Assembly (NCBI GenBank): GCA_029858965.1
Contig: JAOUDZ010000011.1
Span: forward strand, 30,195 to 94,194
Length of the DNA stretch: 64,000 bases
From: Cyclobacteriaceae bacterium
Lineage (GTDB): Bacteria > Bacteroidota > Bacteroidia > Cytophagales > Cyclobacteriaceae
Direction of reading: 5' to 3'
This document shows, in pieces, positions 1 through 8,261 of this stretch; within the stretch, counting starts at the first letter, position 1, and each line of letters starts with the position of its first letter. Below the pieces are notes generated by a model that saw only the letters and a program-made list of their open reading frames with translations, did not search any database and was not told the origin of the DNA. A program made the translations under genes and the position numbers.

Positions 1-359
1 ATAAATATTGTTTTGGGCAGCCCCAGCCCTGCACGCGAGAGGATTTGTAGACTCCTCAATTTATCACGCGAACGGATAAGCGCTTGTGATTCCGCTGATG
101 TAAAAACTTTCATCATTTCAAATTGTCGAACTACTGCTGCACCATAGAAGGTAACAGACGAGCCGATCCTGGGAATAATAGCATCAAAGTAATCCAGTCT
201 TCGTCCCTGATACAAAACTACAGGGTTTTTCTTTTCAATAAACAGCACGCATTTCATGTGGTCAATAATCTCCACTTTGTGGCCCCTTTCTTCACCCGCC
301 TGCTTTAGCCGTCGGGTGGAATACAGCTTAGCATTTCTGGACAGAATTGCGATGTTCAT
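1..359 (-). CDS. rimK: RimK-family ATP-grasp ligase, N-terminal part (runs off the window)
   Basis: This ORF is missing from the supplied track because its stop lies beyond base 1. Reading the minus strand from the ATG at 357-359 gives an open frame of 119 codons beginning [20 protein letters not shown] and containing [13 protein letters not shown] and [20 protein letters not shown]. This is the typical start of RimK, the ATP-dependent ligase that adds glutamate residues to the C-terminus of ribosomal protein S6 or makes poly-glutamate. The substrate-recognition N-domain and the start of the ATP-grasp region are visible, but the ATP-binding core lies outside the window. It starts 17 bases after the stop of the zinc-protease-like gene, so the two form a transcription unit, a pairing commonly seen for rimK. 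The family call is firm; the substrate is not shown by the sequence. Confidence 0.9.
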   Translation of the reverse strand, partial: MNIAILSRNAKLYSTRRLKQAGEERGHKVEIIDHMKCVLFIEKKNPVVLYQGRRLDYFDAIIPRIGSSVTFYGAAVVRQFEMMKVFTSAESQALIRSRDKLRSLQILSRAGLGLPKTIF

Positions 360-376
360 AACAAAATCGGGGTCAG

Positions 377-829
377 TTATTCTTTTCTTTTTCTATTTTG
401 TAGCGCAAGTCTTTTGCGCTTCTCTTTGAAGGACTGATTCTTCTTACTGATGTCTATGACAAAACGGTTCCTCAGGATTTTCCTTCCAATCAAGATCGGA
501 AATTTAAGTGAACCTCGGTTGCTTAGTGAAAACTCTGCCGTTATTTCTTCATTAAAAATTATTAACGGCGTGGTGATCACAAACCTCAGCTCCTCTTCTC
601 CAAAGGAATTCTTGATATTTCGTTCTTCATAATCAGTGACACAAAACTTCATTCCCGTAAACTCCGGATGCTCTTCATCCAGCAGAATAAATTCAAGAAT
701 GCCATCAACTACCCGTGCCTGGCGACAATGAAGGCTCGACGTATAAGCTCCCGTATCAACCTTGGCATGAATATTAACCAACCCCAATCCGGGAAGGTCA
801 ACACGATCGAAACGGCCTAAAATGTTCAT
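377..829 (-). CDS. RimK-associated ATP-dependent zinc protease-like protein (PF05618 family)
   Basis: This 150-residue protein starts [20 protein letters not shown] and carries the retropepsin-like signature [14 protein letters not shown], followed by [20 protein letters not shown]. The DTGA motif with downstream IGR is characteristic of the PF05618 family, annotated as ATP-dependent zinc protease or RimK/LysX-associated aspartic-protease-like proteins. The length matches the family (about 140-160 residues). The C-terminus is very basic. It sits directly upstream of rimK on the same strand, which supports a role in turnover or control of RimK-modified protein. The proteolytic activity has weak experimental support in the family, so the exact function is inferred. 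Confidence 0.85.
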   Translation of the reverse strand: MNILGRFDRVDLPGLGLVNIHAKVDTGAYTSSLHCRQARVVDGILEFILLDEEHPEFTGMKFCVTDYEERNIKNSFGEEELRFVITTPLIIFNEEITAEFSLSNRGSLKFPILIGRKILRNRFVIDISKKNQSFKEKRKRLALQNRKRKE

Positions 830-914
830 ATACCCCCTTACATTTCACATTATAATAGTTTTACCGTCGTCTCAATCCCACATCCAACAAACGATGGGGA
901 TGAGCAATATGCGG

Positions 915-943
915 AAAATAAAAAAGCCCTGCCAGAGCAGGGC
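915..943 (-). terminator. Rho-independent terminator of the DUF2911 gene
   Basis: On the minus strand a perfect 7-bp GC-rich stem, GCCCTGC/GCAGGGC (926-932 and 937-943), encloses a 4-base loop and is followed by a run of T residues (complement of 915-925). It lies 25 bases beyond the stop of the DUF2911 gene. Confidence 0.85.
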
Positions 944-968
944 CTTAAATATATTTGTCGCAGTCTTT

Positions 969-1472
969 CTAGCCTTTAACTTTAAAAGCAACCGCCGTAT
1001 TTTCCCATTTCATCAGGACTTCATCCTTCCCAAGGCTAATGTTAAAAGTTTCTACCATAGCAGGTGTTTTTGCTGGTTTTACCATAACACGCAATACATC
1101 GCTCTCTTGCTTATACTTGAAGGCACCCCATTGTTTTGCATCTTTGTTAATAATAATCGTCCACTCATTTTCACCGGGAATTGTAAATAGCGAATACTTG
1201 CCTGCAGCAACATCTTTTCCTTCAATTTTAACGGCCTTGTCAAACTCAATTGTAGTTGCATCATTGGCGCCAGTCCTCCACACTTCCCCATATGGGACAA
1301 GGCCACCCATGATTTTGCGACCGCGAGCCGACGGCTGGCAATACACTATTTTTACATTGGCCGATCCAACTTTTCCTTCCACAGTTGCCTGAGGGCTGGA
1401 AGGCTTATCCTGTGCAACAAGAGCTGATACCGTAGTCACCAGCGCCAGCATTAAAAGTGTTATTCTTTTCAT
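969..1472 (-). CDS. Exported DUF2911 protein
   Basis: This 167-residue protein has a clear signal peptide (MKRITLLMLALVTTVSALVAQ) followed by a compact domain with VKIVYCQPSARGRKIMGG, VPYGEVWRTGANDATTIEF and AGKYSLFTIPGENEWTIIIN. These are the hallmark segments of DUF2911, a beta-sandwich family found almost only in Bacteroidota and relatives. The function of the family is not known. The protein should be periplasmic or surface exposed. It is monocistronic: a bidirectional hairpin lies upstream and its own terminator follows. The family assignment is confident. Confidence 0.88.
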   Translation of the reverse strand: MKRITLLMLALVTTVSALVAQDKPSSPQATVEGKVGSANVKIVYCQPSARGRKIMGGLVPYGEVWRTGANDATTIEFDKAVKIEGKDVAAGKYSLFTIPGENEWTIIINKDAKQWGAFKYKQESDVLRVMVKPAKTPAMVETFNISLGKDEVLMKWENTAVAFKVKG

Positions 1473-1502
1473 ATTCTGTATTTATTTTGGTTAATGTGCG
1501 TT

Positions 1503-1535
1503 ATAAAAATGCCCCAATGAATCGGGGCATTTTTA
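1503..1535. terminator. Bidirectional hairpin terminator between ffh and the DUF2911 gene
   Basis: The sequence AAAATGCCCC / GGGGCATTTTT forms a symmetric stem with A/T runs on both flanks, so it can work on either strand. On the minus strand it would end readthrough from ffh, though it lies about 220 bases beyond the ffh stop and only about 30 bases upstream of the DUF2911 start. Confidence 0.6.
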
Positions 1536-1705
1536 TCCTTTATATAACAACCTGTAAACTAAAGGTAAGAACGACATTATTGGTGATTTGGTTTATACAA
1601 CCTGGATAAATTTTATAAAAAAAATATCTTTGGTGCCCTATTTCAAATAAAATATCATTAAGTAACTGACAGGCAGATATTTCACTGGCTAAGGACTTTA
1701 TTTCG

Positions 1706-1757
1706 TATCCCTTATCCCTAATTCCTCACACCTCATACCCTATTCCCAATTCCCTAC
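1706..1757 (-). repeat. Degenerate G-run tract immediately after ffh
   Basis: On the minus strand the 52 bases after the ffh stop are a degenerate short repeat of GGGAATT, GGGAATA, GGGTAT, GGGATAA and GGGATAC type, giving five GGG runs plus two GG runs in the 3' untranslated region. It encodes nothing. The spacing of the GGG runs could allow a two- to four-tier G-quadruplex in RNA, but this is only inferred from the base pattern. Confidence 0.55.
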
Positions 1758-3092
1758 TCAACCTTTCCCAAAAGGATTCAACATCGACATCGCCCGCTTC
1801 CCACCGCCCATTTTGTTCATGGTCTTCATCATTTTGCGCATGTCACCAAATTGCTTCAGCAACTGATTCACTTGCTGTACAGAAGTACCACTTCCAACCG
1901 CAATTCTGTTTTTCCGGCTACTGTTAAGGACATCAGGATTTTCGCGTTCTTTATTGGTCATTGAGCGAATGATGGCCTCTACCGGTTTGAAAGAATTATC
2001 ATCAATATCTACACCCTTCATCGCCTTTCCCATGCCGGGGATCATTCCAAGGATATCCTTCATATTACCCATTTTCTTCACCTGCTCAAGCTGAGAGAGG
2101 AAGTCATTGAAGTCAAACTGGTTCCTACGGATTTTTTTGTTCAGCCGGGCGGCTTCTTCTTCACTAAAAACTTCCTGGGCTTTTTCAACAAGCGAAACAA
2201 CGTCCCCCATACCAAGAATTCGGCTCGCCATCCTGTCTGGATAAAAGCGATCAATAGCCTCCATCTTTTCACCCAGGCTTATATACTTAATGGGTTTGTT
2301 TACAACGCGGCGAATGGAGAGTGCAGCGCCACCGCGGGTATCACCATCCAGCTTAGTCAGGACAACCCCGTCGAAGTTCAAGCGTTCATTAAATGCTTTC
2401 GCCGTATTTACGGCGTCCTGACCTGTCATCGCATCGACAACAAAGAGCGTCTCGGAAGGTTGTAGTGCTGCCTTCAGCCGTGCAATCTCTTCCATCATCT
2501 CTTCATCAACTGCCAGACGACCGGCGGTATCCACAACAACAACACGATGATTATTTTTCCGCGCGTAATCGATTGCCGCTGAAGCGATCTTTACAGGATC
2601 CTTTGTATCCGGTTCTGCATATACTTCCACGCCTACCTGTTCACCCAGTACTTTCAATTGATCAATAGCCGCGGGACGGTAAATATCACAAGCTGTGAGC
2701 AGGACTGAACGTCCTTGTTTCTTCAGATAATTTGCCAATTTTCCGGAGAATGTAGTCTTCCCCGACCCCTGCAAGCCGGCAATAAGGATAACCGCTGGAT
2801 TACCTTCGATCTTGATATCCTCACTCTGCCCCCCCATGAGGGCTGTTAGTTCATCGTTAGTAATTTTGACAAGCAACTGGCCCGGAGAAATGGCAGTAAG
2901 TACATCCTGCCCCATCGCTTTCGTCTTGATGTCATCCGTTACCTCTTTGGCTACTTTATAGTTTACGTCTGCATCAATTAGTGCTTTGCGAATTTCTTTG
3001 ACAGTGGCTGCGACATTAATTTCAGTAATCCTGCCCTGTCCTTTCAGCGTTTGAAAGGCTTTATCGAGTTTTAGACTTAAATTATCGAACAT
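1758..3092 (-). CDS. ffh: Signal recognition particle GTPase Ffh (SRP54)
   Basis: This is the GTPase of the bacterial signal recognition particle, which binds signal peptides of nascent membrane proteins and delivers ribosomes to FtsY. The protein starts MFDNLSLKLDKAFQTLKG, the standard SRP54 N-domain start; I chose this ATG at 3090-3092, so the 21-residue N-terminal extension in the ORF track is rejected. Visible features are the G1 P-loop AGLQGSGKTTFSGKLANYL, the DIYRPAAIDQL motif, the G3 VVVVDTAGRLAVD motif, TKLDGDTRGGAALS, and the methionine-rich M domain at the C-terminus (MKTMNKMGGGKRAMSML). At 444 residues it has the family's usual length. It stands alone, with a glycerate kinase upstream. 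Confidence 0.97.
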   Translation of the reverse strand: MFDNLSLKLDKAFQTLKGQGRITEINVAATVKEIRKALIDADVNYKVAKEVTDDIKTKAMGQDVLTAISPGQLLVKITNDELTALMGGQSEDIKIEGNPAVILIAGLQGSGKTTFSGKLANYLKKQGRSVLLTACDIYRPAAIDQLKVLGEQVGVEVYAEPDTKDPVKIASAAIDYARKNNHRVVVVDTAGRLAVDEEMMEEIARLKAALQPSETLFVVDAMTGQDAVNTAKAFNERLNFDGVVLTKLDGDTRGGAALSIRRVVNKPIKYISLGEKMEAIDRFYPDRMASRILGMGDVVSLVEKAQEVFSEEEAARLNKKIRRNQFDFNDFLSQLEQVKKMGNMKDILGMIPGMGKAMKGVDIDDNSFKPVEAIIRSMTNKERENPDVLNSSRKNRIAVGSGTSVQQVNQLLKQFGDMRKMMKTMNKMGGGKRAMSMLNPFGKG

Positions 3093-3232
3093 GATAGTTT
3101 GATTTTCATTGAGTATTAGATGAGTTAAAAATTTCTGGCCAGTTTTATACGCCAACAGCTATTATCTGCTCTTCCAGGAAAAACAGGGGCAAAGTTAAAT
3201 TACTACCCTGCGGTAACCAAATGTAAAAATTT

Positions 3233-4366
3233 TCAAGTCGCTTCTGGTTCCCAGTTGCGCCAAAAAATAGCGACGCGATCGTGTAATAGGCCATATGCTT
3301 TTTCCATGGCCTGCTTTTCGGATATATCCTTGCCGGTTAACGTAATAATCTTTCGAATAGCCAGGGATTGAAAAGCTTTTTCGCTCAACTCAGTCTTACC
3401 GGCAAACGCAACGACAACTTTATTGTGCCTGGCAGCGAGGTCGGCCACTCCTTTCACAACTTTCCCGGATAAAGTCTGTTCATCAATTTTACCTTCGCCC
3501 GTAATCACCATATCAGCAACGGACAATTGCTCCTCAAATTTCGTAAACTCGATTATATAATCCATGCCCGGTCTTACAGTTACATTAGCTAACGCTTTAA
3601 TAGAAGAAGGCAATCCGCCTCCGGCACCGGCGCCGGGAAAATTCACTTTTCTATGCACGGTGTTTTCAAGTACCCGTTCATAATGCCGCAACCCCATATC
3701 AAGCTCACTTACCATCCTGGCATCTGCCCCTTTTTGGGGTGAAAAAATATACGCCGCACCGTTTGGTCCGTGTAAAGGATTATCAACATCACAAAAAATA
3801 GTGAATTGAACTTGTCGCAGCCGGGGATGAACGGATGACAAATCAACACTATGGATATGCTGAAGATTCGCTCCAACAGGTTGAAGCCTTTCACCCGAGG
3901 CATCATAAAAATAAGCGCCAAGCGCTTCTGCCATACCTATTCCCCCATCCGTCGTGGCACTGCCTCCAACGCCCATAATGATGTGCTCAGCACCACGATC
4001 CAGCGCATGACGAATAAGATCCCCTGTGCCCACCGTTGAACCAATCATAGGATTTCGCTCATCCATTTTCAACAGTTGCAATCCTGATGCTTTGGCCATT
4101 TCGAGAAAAGCAATCTTGCCATCTTTTGATATTCCATATCCGGAATCTATGGTCCGGAATAGCGGGTCGCGAACACGCAGCGTTACCATTGAACCACCGG
4201 CATACGAGGTCAATAATTCACATGTACCTTCACCGCCGTCAGCCAGCGGAAGTTCAATTACATTGAGTGTACTATCAACAGAAAGTAATCCTTCTTTTAT
4301 CGCGGCACAGACTTCGGTGGCTGAGAGTGAACCTTTAAATTTATCCGGTGCTATGAGTATGTTCAT
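3233..4366 (-). CDS. Glycerate kinase (GarK/GlxK type)
   Basis: This 377-residue protein starts MNILIAPDKFKGSLSATEVC and contains ELPLADGGEGTCELL, HIIMGVGGSATTDGGIGMAEALGA and DMVITGEGKIDEQTLSGKV, all diagnostic for the type I glycerate kinase family. The enzyme phosphorylates D-glycerate to 2- or 3-phosphoglycerate and feeds glyoxylate or tartrate-derived carbon into glycolysis. Length is normal. The gene stops 140 bases before ffh and begins 30 bases after the stop of moeA on the same strand, so co-transcription with moeA is possible although there is no pathway link. Which hydroxyl is phosphorylated cannot be read from the sequence. Confidence 0.93.
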   Translation of the reverse strand: MNILIAPDKFKGSLSATEVCAAIKEGLLSVDSTLNVIELPLADGGEGTCELLTSYAGGSMVTLRVRDPLFRTIDSGYGISKDGKIAFLEMAKASGLQLLKMDERNPMIGSTVGTGDLIRHALDRGAEHIIMGVGGSATTDGGIGMAEALGAYFYDASGERLQPVGANLQHIHSVDLSSVHPRLRQVQFTIFCDVDNPLHGPNGAAYIFSPQKGADARMVSELDMGLRHYERVLENTVHRKVNFPGAGAGGGLPSSIKALANVTVRPGMDYIIEFTKFEEQLSVADMVITGEGKIDEQTLSGKVVKGVADLAARHNKVVVAFAGKTELSEKAFQSLAIRKIITLTGKDISEKQAMEKAYGLLHDRVAIFWRNWEPEAT

Positions 4367-4396
4367 GAATAGCGATTGGTTTCTTTTCGCTTGGCG

Positions 4397-5587
4397 TTAT
4401 CTGAAAGGAATGTATGGAAATACTTCGCCAGTCAGAAATTTTTCTTTGTGCGATGGAAGTTCAAGAAAACCGTCAACATTTTTCAGGTTAGCAAAATCAC
4501 CCGAACCACCGCCTTCTACAGGATAGGCCATCAGCATGCCGTTTTCATTTTGCACTGACACCTGAAGAAAATACACTAAACTTCCTGCAAAGGAAAAGTC
4601 CTTCGCCAAAACAGCCTTCATTGTATTGTTTTTAACACCGACGCTCCTGAATAACCAGGGTTTGATATAGCGGTAGAAACACATGAACGTGGAGACTGGA
4701 TTGCCAGGTAAAGCAAACACGATCGTTCCTTTTTTCGAAACCCCAAACCAAAACGGTTTGGCTGGCCGCTGATTTACCCGGTGAAAAAGTTTTGTGATAC
4801 CAACCTCTTCCAGTACTTCTGGTACAAAATCAAATCTTCCTTTTGAGACTCCCCCTGACAAGATAATAATGTCAAATGATGCCGATATCCGCTTTACAGT
4901 ATCCAACATTTGTTCCCTGTTGTCCGGCAAATGCCATACGGTCCCTTCCCATCCCATTGTTTTCATTGCGGACTGAATGGCGAAAGTGTTCGACCGTCTG
5001 ATTTGGTGGGGTTCCGGTGTGTCTTGCACGGCTACCAGTTCATCGCCGCTGGATACAATGGCAGTACTTGGATAGGCAAAAACCTGGACGTTACTTTTGC
5101 CCACCGCAGCCAAAAGGGCTATTTCAGCCGGTGAAAGAAGGATTCCCGGTTCCAGCAGTACGCTCAGGGCTTTGGCATCTTGACCCTGTTTATGAACGTT
5201 TTGGCCCAGCCTTACTTTTTCGATCAAAATGGTAGCAGAACCATCATTAATCTCAATGTCTTCATATGGAATAACTGCATCAGCTCCTGTTGGCAAGATT
5301 GCACCTGTCATTACTTCGAGGCAGTGCTGTCTGTCCCCAAGGCTCTTTTGCTTCATACCTGCAGCCTGAATATCCTGGACCGAAAAAATTCGCCTCCCTG
5401 CCTCCCATTCCACAAAAGAGATTGCTATTCCATCCATCGACACCCTGTCAAACGGAGGAAAATCGCGATCAGCAACAATTGTCTCGGCCAATACTTTATC
5501 CACAGCCTCGGCAAAGGCAACTGTTTCAAGCCTGGGTTCAAAGAGGTGTGAGAAAACAATTGAAGAAGCTTCTTCTACACTTACCAT
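4397..5587 (-). CDS. moeA: Molybdopterin molybdenumtransferase MoeA
   Basis: MoeA inserts molybdate into adenylylated molybdopterin to give active molybdenum cofactor. The translation shows FPPFDRVSMDGIAIS, VMTGAILPTGADAVIPYED, VSSGDELV, IILSGGVSKGRFDFVPEVL and FALPGNPVSTFMCFYRYI, which are the conserved MoeA blocks in the right order. I place the start at the second in-frame ATG (MVSVEEASSIVFSH, 396 residues) because the ten residues before it are not family-like and would overlap a promoter-like element for moaC. It is divergent from moaC with a gap of about 35 bases. No moeB, mogA or moaB is seen in the window. Confidence 0.93.
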   Translation of the reverse strand: MVSVEEASSIVFSHLFEPRLETVAFAEAVDKVLAETIVADRDFPPFDRVSMDGIAISFVEWEAGRRIFSVQDIQAAGMKQKSLGDRQHCLEVMTGAILPTGADAVIPYEDIEINDGSATILIEKVRLGQNVHKQGQDAKALSVLLEPGILLSPAEIALLAAVGKSNVQVFAYPSTAIVSSGDELVAVQDTPEPHQIRRSNTFAIQSAMKTMGWEGTVWHLPDNREQMLDTVKRISASFDIIILSGGVSKGRFDFVPEVLEEVGITKLFHRVNQRPAKPFWFGVSKKGTIVFALPGNPVSTFMCFYRYIKPWLFRSVGVKNNTMKAVLAKDFSFAGSLVYFLQVSVQNENGMLMAYPVEGGGSGDFANLKNVDGFLELPSHKEKFLTGEVFPYIPFR

Positions 5588-5598
5588 ATTAATTATTT

Positions 5599-5606
5599 TA
5601 ACTTTG
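5599..5606 (+). promoter_or_regulatory. Bacteroidota-type -7 element upstream of moaC
   Basis: TAACTTTG matches the Bacteroidota TAnnTTTG -7 consensus and lies 17 bases before the moaC ATG, inside the short divergent gap with moeA. I do not see a convincing TTTG -33 element at the usual spacing, so this is a partial match only. Confidence 0.4.
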
Positions 5607-5622
5607 TCCGATCCCAAGATAC

Positions 5623-6099
5623 ATGAGTAAAAAGAAATTTACACACATTGATACATCCGGTAATCCCACGATGGTCGATGTTTCTGGAAAGAACATCACA
5701 AAGCGTACCGCCAGCGCTCAGGCCACTGTAAATGTAGGGGCTAAGATAATCAGGCTGATAAAAGATAACGAGCTTATCACCAAAAAGGGACCTGTCTTTC
5801 AGACAGCGATTATAGCTGGCGTTATGGGTGCAAAAAAGACATCGTCATTGATTCCTTTTTGCCACCCCATTGGATTGGAAGATTGTCAGGTAAAAATCCA
5901 TGTTGAGGGAAATAAGATTATTATCGATAGTTCCGCTACCATTACCTCCAAAACAGGTGTAGAGATGGAGGCGCTGACTGCTGCCTCTATTGCAGCGCTA
6001 ACGGTCTACGACATGTGCAAAGCGCTTTCACACAACATTATCATCGAAGAAATAAAACTGATGGAAAAGACTGGCGGCAAGAAAGATTTCAAAAGATAA
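5623..6099 (+). CDS. moaC: Cyclic pyranopterin monophosphate synthase MoaC
   Basis: MoaC acts after MoaA, converting the radical SAM product into cyclic pyranopterin monophosphate in molybdenum cofactor synthesis. The 158-residue translation contains THIDTSGNPTMVDVSGK, AGVMGAKKTSSLIPFCHPI, GVEMEALTAASIAALTVYDM and MEKTGGKKDF, the complete set of conserved MoaC motifs including the catalytic Lys/Asp region near AALTVYDMCKA. Length is normal for the stand-alone enzyme. The ion-channel gene follows 7 bases later and is probably co-transcribed, although the two have no known functional link. Confidence 0.96.
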   Translation: MSKKKFTHIDTSGNPTMVDVSGKNITKRTASAQATVNVGAKIIRLIKDNELITKKGPVFQTAIIAGVMGAKKTSSLIPFCHPIGLEDCQVKIHVEGNKIIIDSSATITSKTGVEMEALTAASIAALTVYDMCKALSHNIIIEEIKLMEKTGGKKDFKR

Positions 6100-6106
6100 G
6101 ATACTC

Positions 6107-6919
6107 ATGACATTCCGCAGAAGTCTTTACCGTACGCTGGAACCTACAGAGAAAGGTGGTGTGGCCGAGCGCATTTTCGAATTTTTCTTGGTTACAATCA
6201 TCATCCTGAACATCCTTGCAATCGTTCTGGATTCTGTCAAGGAAATTGGCCAGGACTACCACATATTATTCAACAGATTTGAATTATTCTCCATTGCCTT
6301 TTTTACGATTGAATATGTTGCGCGGCTTTATGCTATCGTTGAAAAGACCAGCTATAAGAAACCTATCCTGGGCAGGCTTAGGTACGCTATTACACCATTG
6401 GCGATAGTAGATTTGCTTGCATTCCTTCCCTTCTATCTGACATTTCTGCCTATCGATCTACGCTTTATTAGAATATTCAGGCTAATGCCCTTGTTCAGAA
6501 TGTTCAAAATAGCGCGATATCTTCACGCACTGAATATTTTCAAACGTGTAATCAGCGAGCGTAAGGAACAGCTGGTACTAAGTTTCCTTTTTATTTTGTT
6601 CATCCTTGTAATCATTTCATTTGTCATGTTTTATGTGGAGCGTGGCGCTCAGCCTGACAAGTTCAGCAGCATTCCGGCAACTATGTGGTGGGGCATAACC
6701 ACGCTCACGACAGTTGGTTATGGGGACATGGTTCCGGTGACGACGATCGGAAAATTTCTTGGCGGCCTCTTCGCGATCGCCGGCATAGGATTGTTGGCGT
6801 TACCGGCTGGTATTCTGTCCTCAGGATTTTTTGAACTACTTCACATTGATAAGGATAAGGGCAAGGACAAGAAAAGCGCGATGATATGTCCGCATTGCGG
6901 CAAGGAGATTCATGAGTGA
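6107..6919 (+). CDS. Voltage-gated-type potassium channel with C-terminal zinc ribbon
   Basis: This 270-residue ion transporter has six membrane segments in the KvAP/Kv layout. An S4-like helix carries regularly spaced arginines (LRFIRIFRLMPLFRMFKIARY). The pore loop reads TTLTTVGYGDMVPVT, and TVGYGD is the canonical potassium selectivity filter. S6 follows as GLFAIAGIGLLALPAGILSSGF. The last 30 residues are lysine rich and end in MICPHCGKEIHE, half of a zinc-ribbon knuckle (CPHC) at the extreme C-terminus, which would lie in the cytoplasm. The gene follows moaC by 7 bases. Potassium selectivity follows from the filter; gating by voltage is an inference from the S4 arginines. Confidence 0.92.
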   Translation: MTFRRSLYRTLEPTEKGGVAERIFEFFLVTIIILNILAIVLDSVKEIGQDYHILFNRFELFSIAFFTIEYVARLYAIVEKTSYKKPILGRLRYAITPLAIVDLLAFLPFYLTFLPIDLRFIRIFRLMPLFRMFKIARYLHALNIFKRVISERKEQLVLSFLFILFILVIISFVMFYVERGAQPDKFSSIPATMWWGITTLTTVGYGDMVPVTTIGKFLGGLFAIAGIGLLALPAGILSSGFFELLHIDKDKGKDKKSAMICPHCGKEIHE

Positions 6920-7423
6920 AGATCAAACTTGTTCTTCCAGCCCTCGGTCCTTTACACAGCCTCATCTATTCTATTTTTTCCCGGATTATTTGCACTGCTG
7001 AATAATGAAAGAAAGATAGAACCATGCATGCCCGCTTTGCAGTGCTGAAATGCATGTATCCGGCTTTGTACCGGGGCCATAGCGTTTAGTTGCGGTATTT
7101 GCTTCTCTCGCAGAAAAACTCCCTTATGCATGGCGGAATATGCCGAAGTTATGTCCTAAGTTGGCGATCATCGACACGGAAAAACTTCGATTAGCCTATA
7201 ATTTTGGTCTCATCATTCAAAAACTTTTCGCAGATGGGAAACCAATTTTCAAAATCATCGTTTTTCGGGTTAAGAAGCTATTCGGTTCTTACAAACCTGT
7301 CCCTCGAGGCACTTTTGGAGGGTCAGCGTGGAGAAGAAAAAGTATGCACCACCGAAACTTCACTTCTGCGGCCAGTAAGCGATACTCAATATCGATCTAG
7401 AATTTCTCAAACATTTGGTTGCT
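6920..7423. other. Intergenic stretch without a recognisable gene
   Basis: About 500 bases hold only two short overlapping ORFs (7140-7400 and 7204-7434) whose translations have no domain, membrane segment or family resemblance I can identify. An imperfect inverted repeat, CATGCAT ... ATGCATG, lies around 7024-7056. I see no clear terminator or RNA gene. Confidence 0.5.
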
Positions 7424-8152
7424 ATGGAAATTGAAAAAACTTCAATCGAAATCTACGGTATCCTTATTCAGGAGCCCGTAACCGCAGTTACTGATCTGCT
7501 TGTGTCGGCGGTTTGCTTCTATGCCTTCTCAAGGTTAAAACCAGGTAATGCCAGCGCTACGCTGCTAAAGTATTATTTCCTCACTATGGGACTGGCAACA
7601 GGGTATAGTGGTATCATCGGGCATGCATTTCTTTACTATTTTGATTTTGGATGGAAATTACCCGGATGGCTAATGAGTATGTTTTCAGTAGCCCTTCTGG
7701 AACGTGGGTCTATCATGCACGCCAGACCTATTCTGACCAAGAAACAAGGAGATTTTTTTACCCTATTGAATAGCATCGAATTGCTTCTACTGAATATCAT
7801 TGTGCTTGCCACGTTCAATTTCACATTTGTTGAAGTTCACGCAGCCTACGGACTGCTGGTGGTTGTGTTTTCATTTCAAGTTTATATTTTCAAAATTACA
7901 AAAGCAGAAAGTAGCATGTTATTCATAATCGCGATATGCATTTCTGCGTTGGCCGCCACGGTTCACATCACTCAGTTTTCCATTCATACCTGGTTCAACC
8001 ATTTGGATTTAAGCCATATACTCATGGCAACATCAGCGTATGTGTTCTTTCTGGGTGGTCGAAAACTTGAAAGTGACTATGTTGTTCCAGCCAGGCGAAG
8101 CGTTTTCAGCAACGATAATTTTCGCACACCATCTCACGCTGGACGCGAATAA
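7424..8152 (+). CDS. Integral membrane protein of unknown function (DUF6962-like)
   Basis: The protein (242 residues from the second ATG, MEIEKTSIEIYGIL) has about six or seven hydrophobic helices separated by short loops and a hydrophilic C-terminal tail rich in Arg and Ser. The first helix follows the segment QEPVTAVTDLLVSAVCFYAF, and histidines occur in or next to helices (IIGHAFLYYFDFGW, VHITQFSIHTWFNHLDLSH). This pattern reminds me of DUF6962 and of seven-helix ceramidase-like membrane hydrolases, but I cannot fix the family from memory. It is flanked by unassigned sequence on both sides. The upstream start (ATG at 7415) adds only three residues. Confidence 0.7.
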   Translation: MEIEKTSIEIYGILIQEPVTAVTDLLVSAVCFYAFSRLKPGNASATLLKYYFLTMGLATGYSGIIGHAFLYYFDFGWKLPGWLMSMFSVALLERGSIMHARPILTKKQGDFFTLLNSIELLLLNIIVLATFNFTFVEVHAAYGLLVVVFSFQVYIFKITKAESSMLFIIAICISALAATVHITQFSIHTWFNHLDLSHILMATSAYVFFLGGRKLESDYVVPARRSVFSNDNFRTPSHAGRE

Positions 8153-8261
8153 AAAGCCAACTCAATTTTGATCAGCGCCAGCAAGGCAAAACAACGCAGC
8201 TAGACTCAGGAAAAAGCCCTGTAAAAAAAGATACAGATCTGAAAAATTTCACTTTCATATT

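Noticed and set aside
822-1190. 122-codon plus-strand ORF opposite the DUF2911 gene
   Set aside because: It crosses a terminator and runs antisense to a clear signal-peptide protein.
3093-3155. N-terminal extension of Ffh in the ORF track
   Set aside because: The family starts at MFDNLSLKLDKAF; the extra residues are not conserved-type sequence.
7140-7434. Two overlapping ORFs in the gap after the potassium channel
   Set aside because: Their products resemble no family, they overlap in different frames and the second runs into the next gene; they look like chance.
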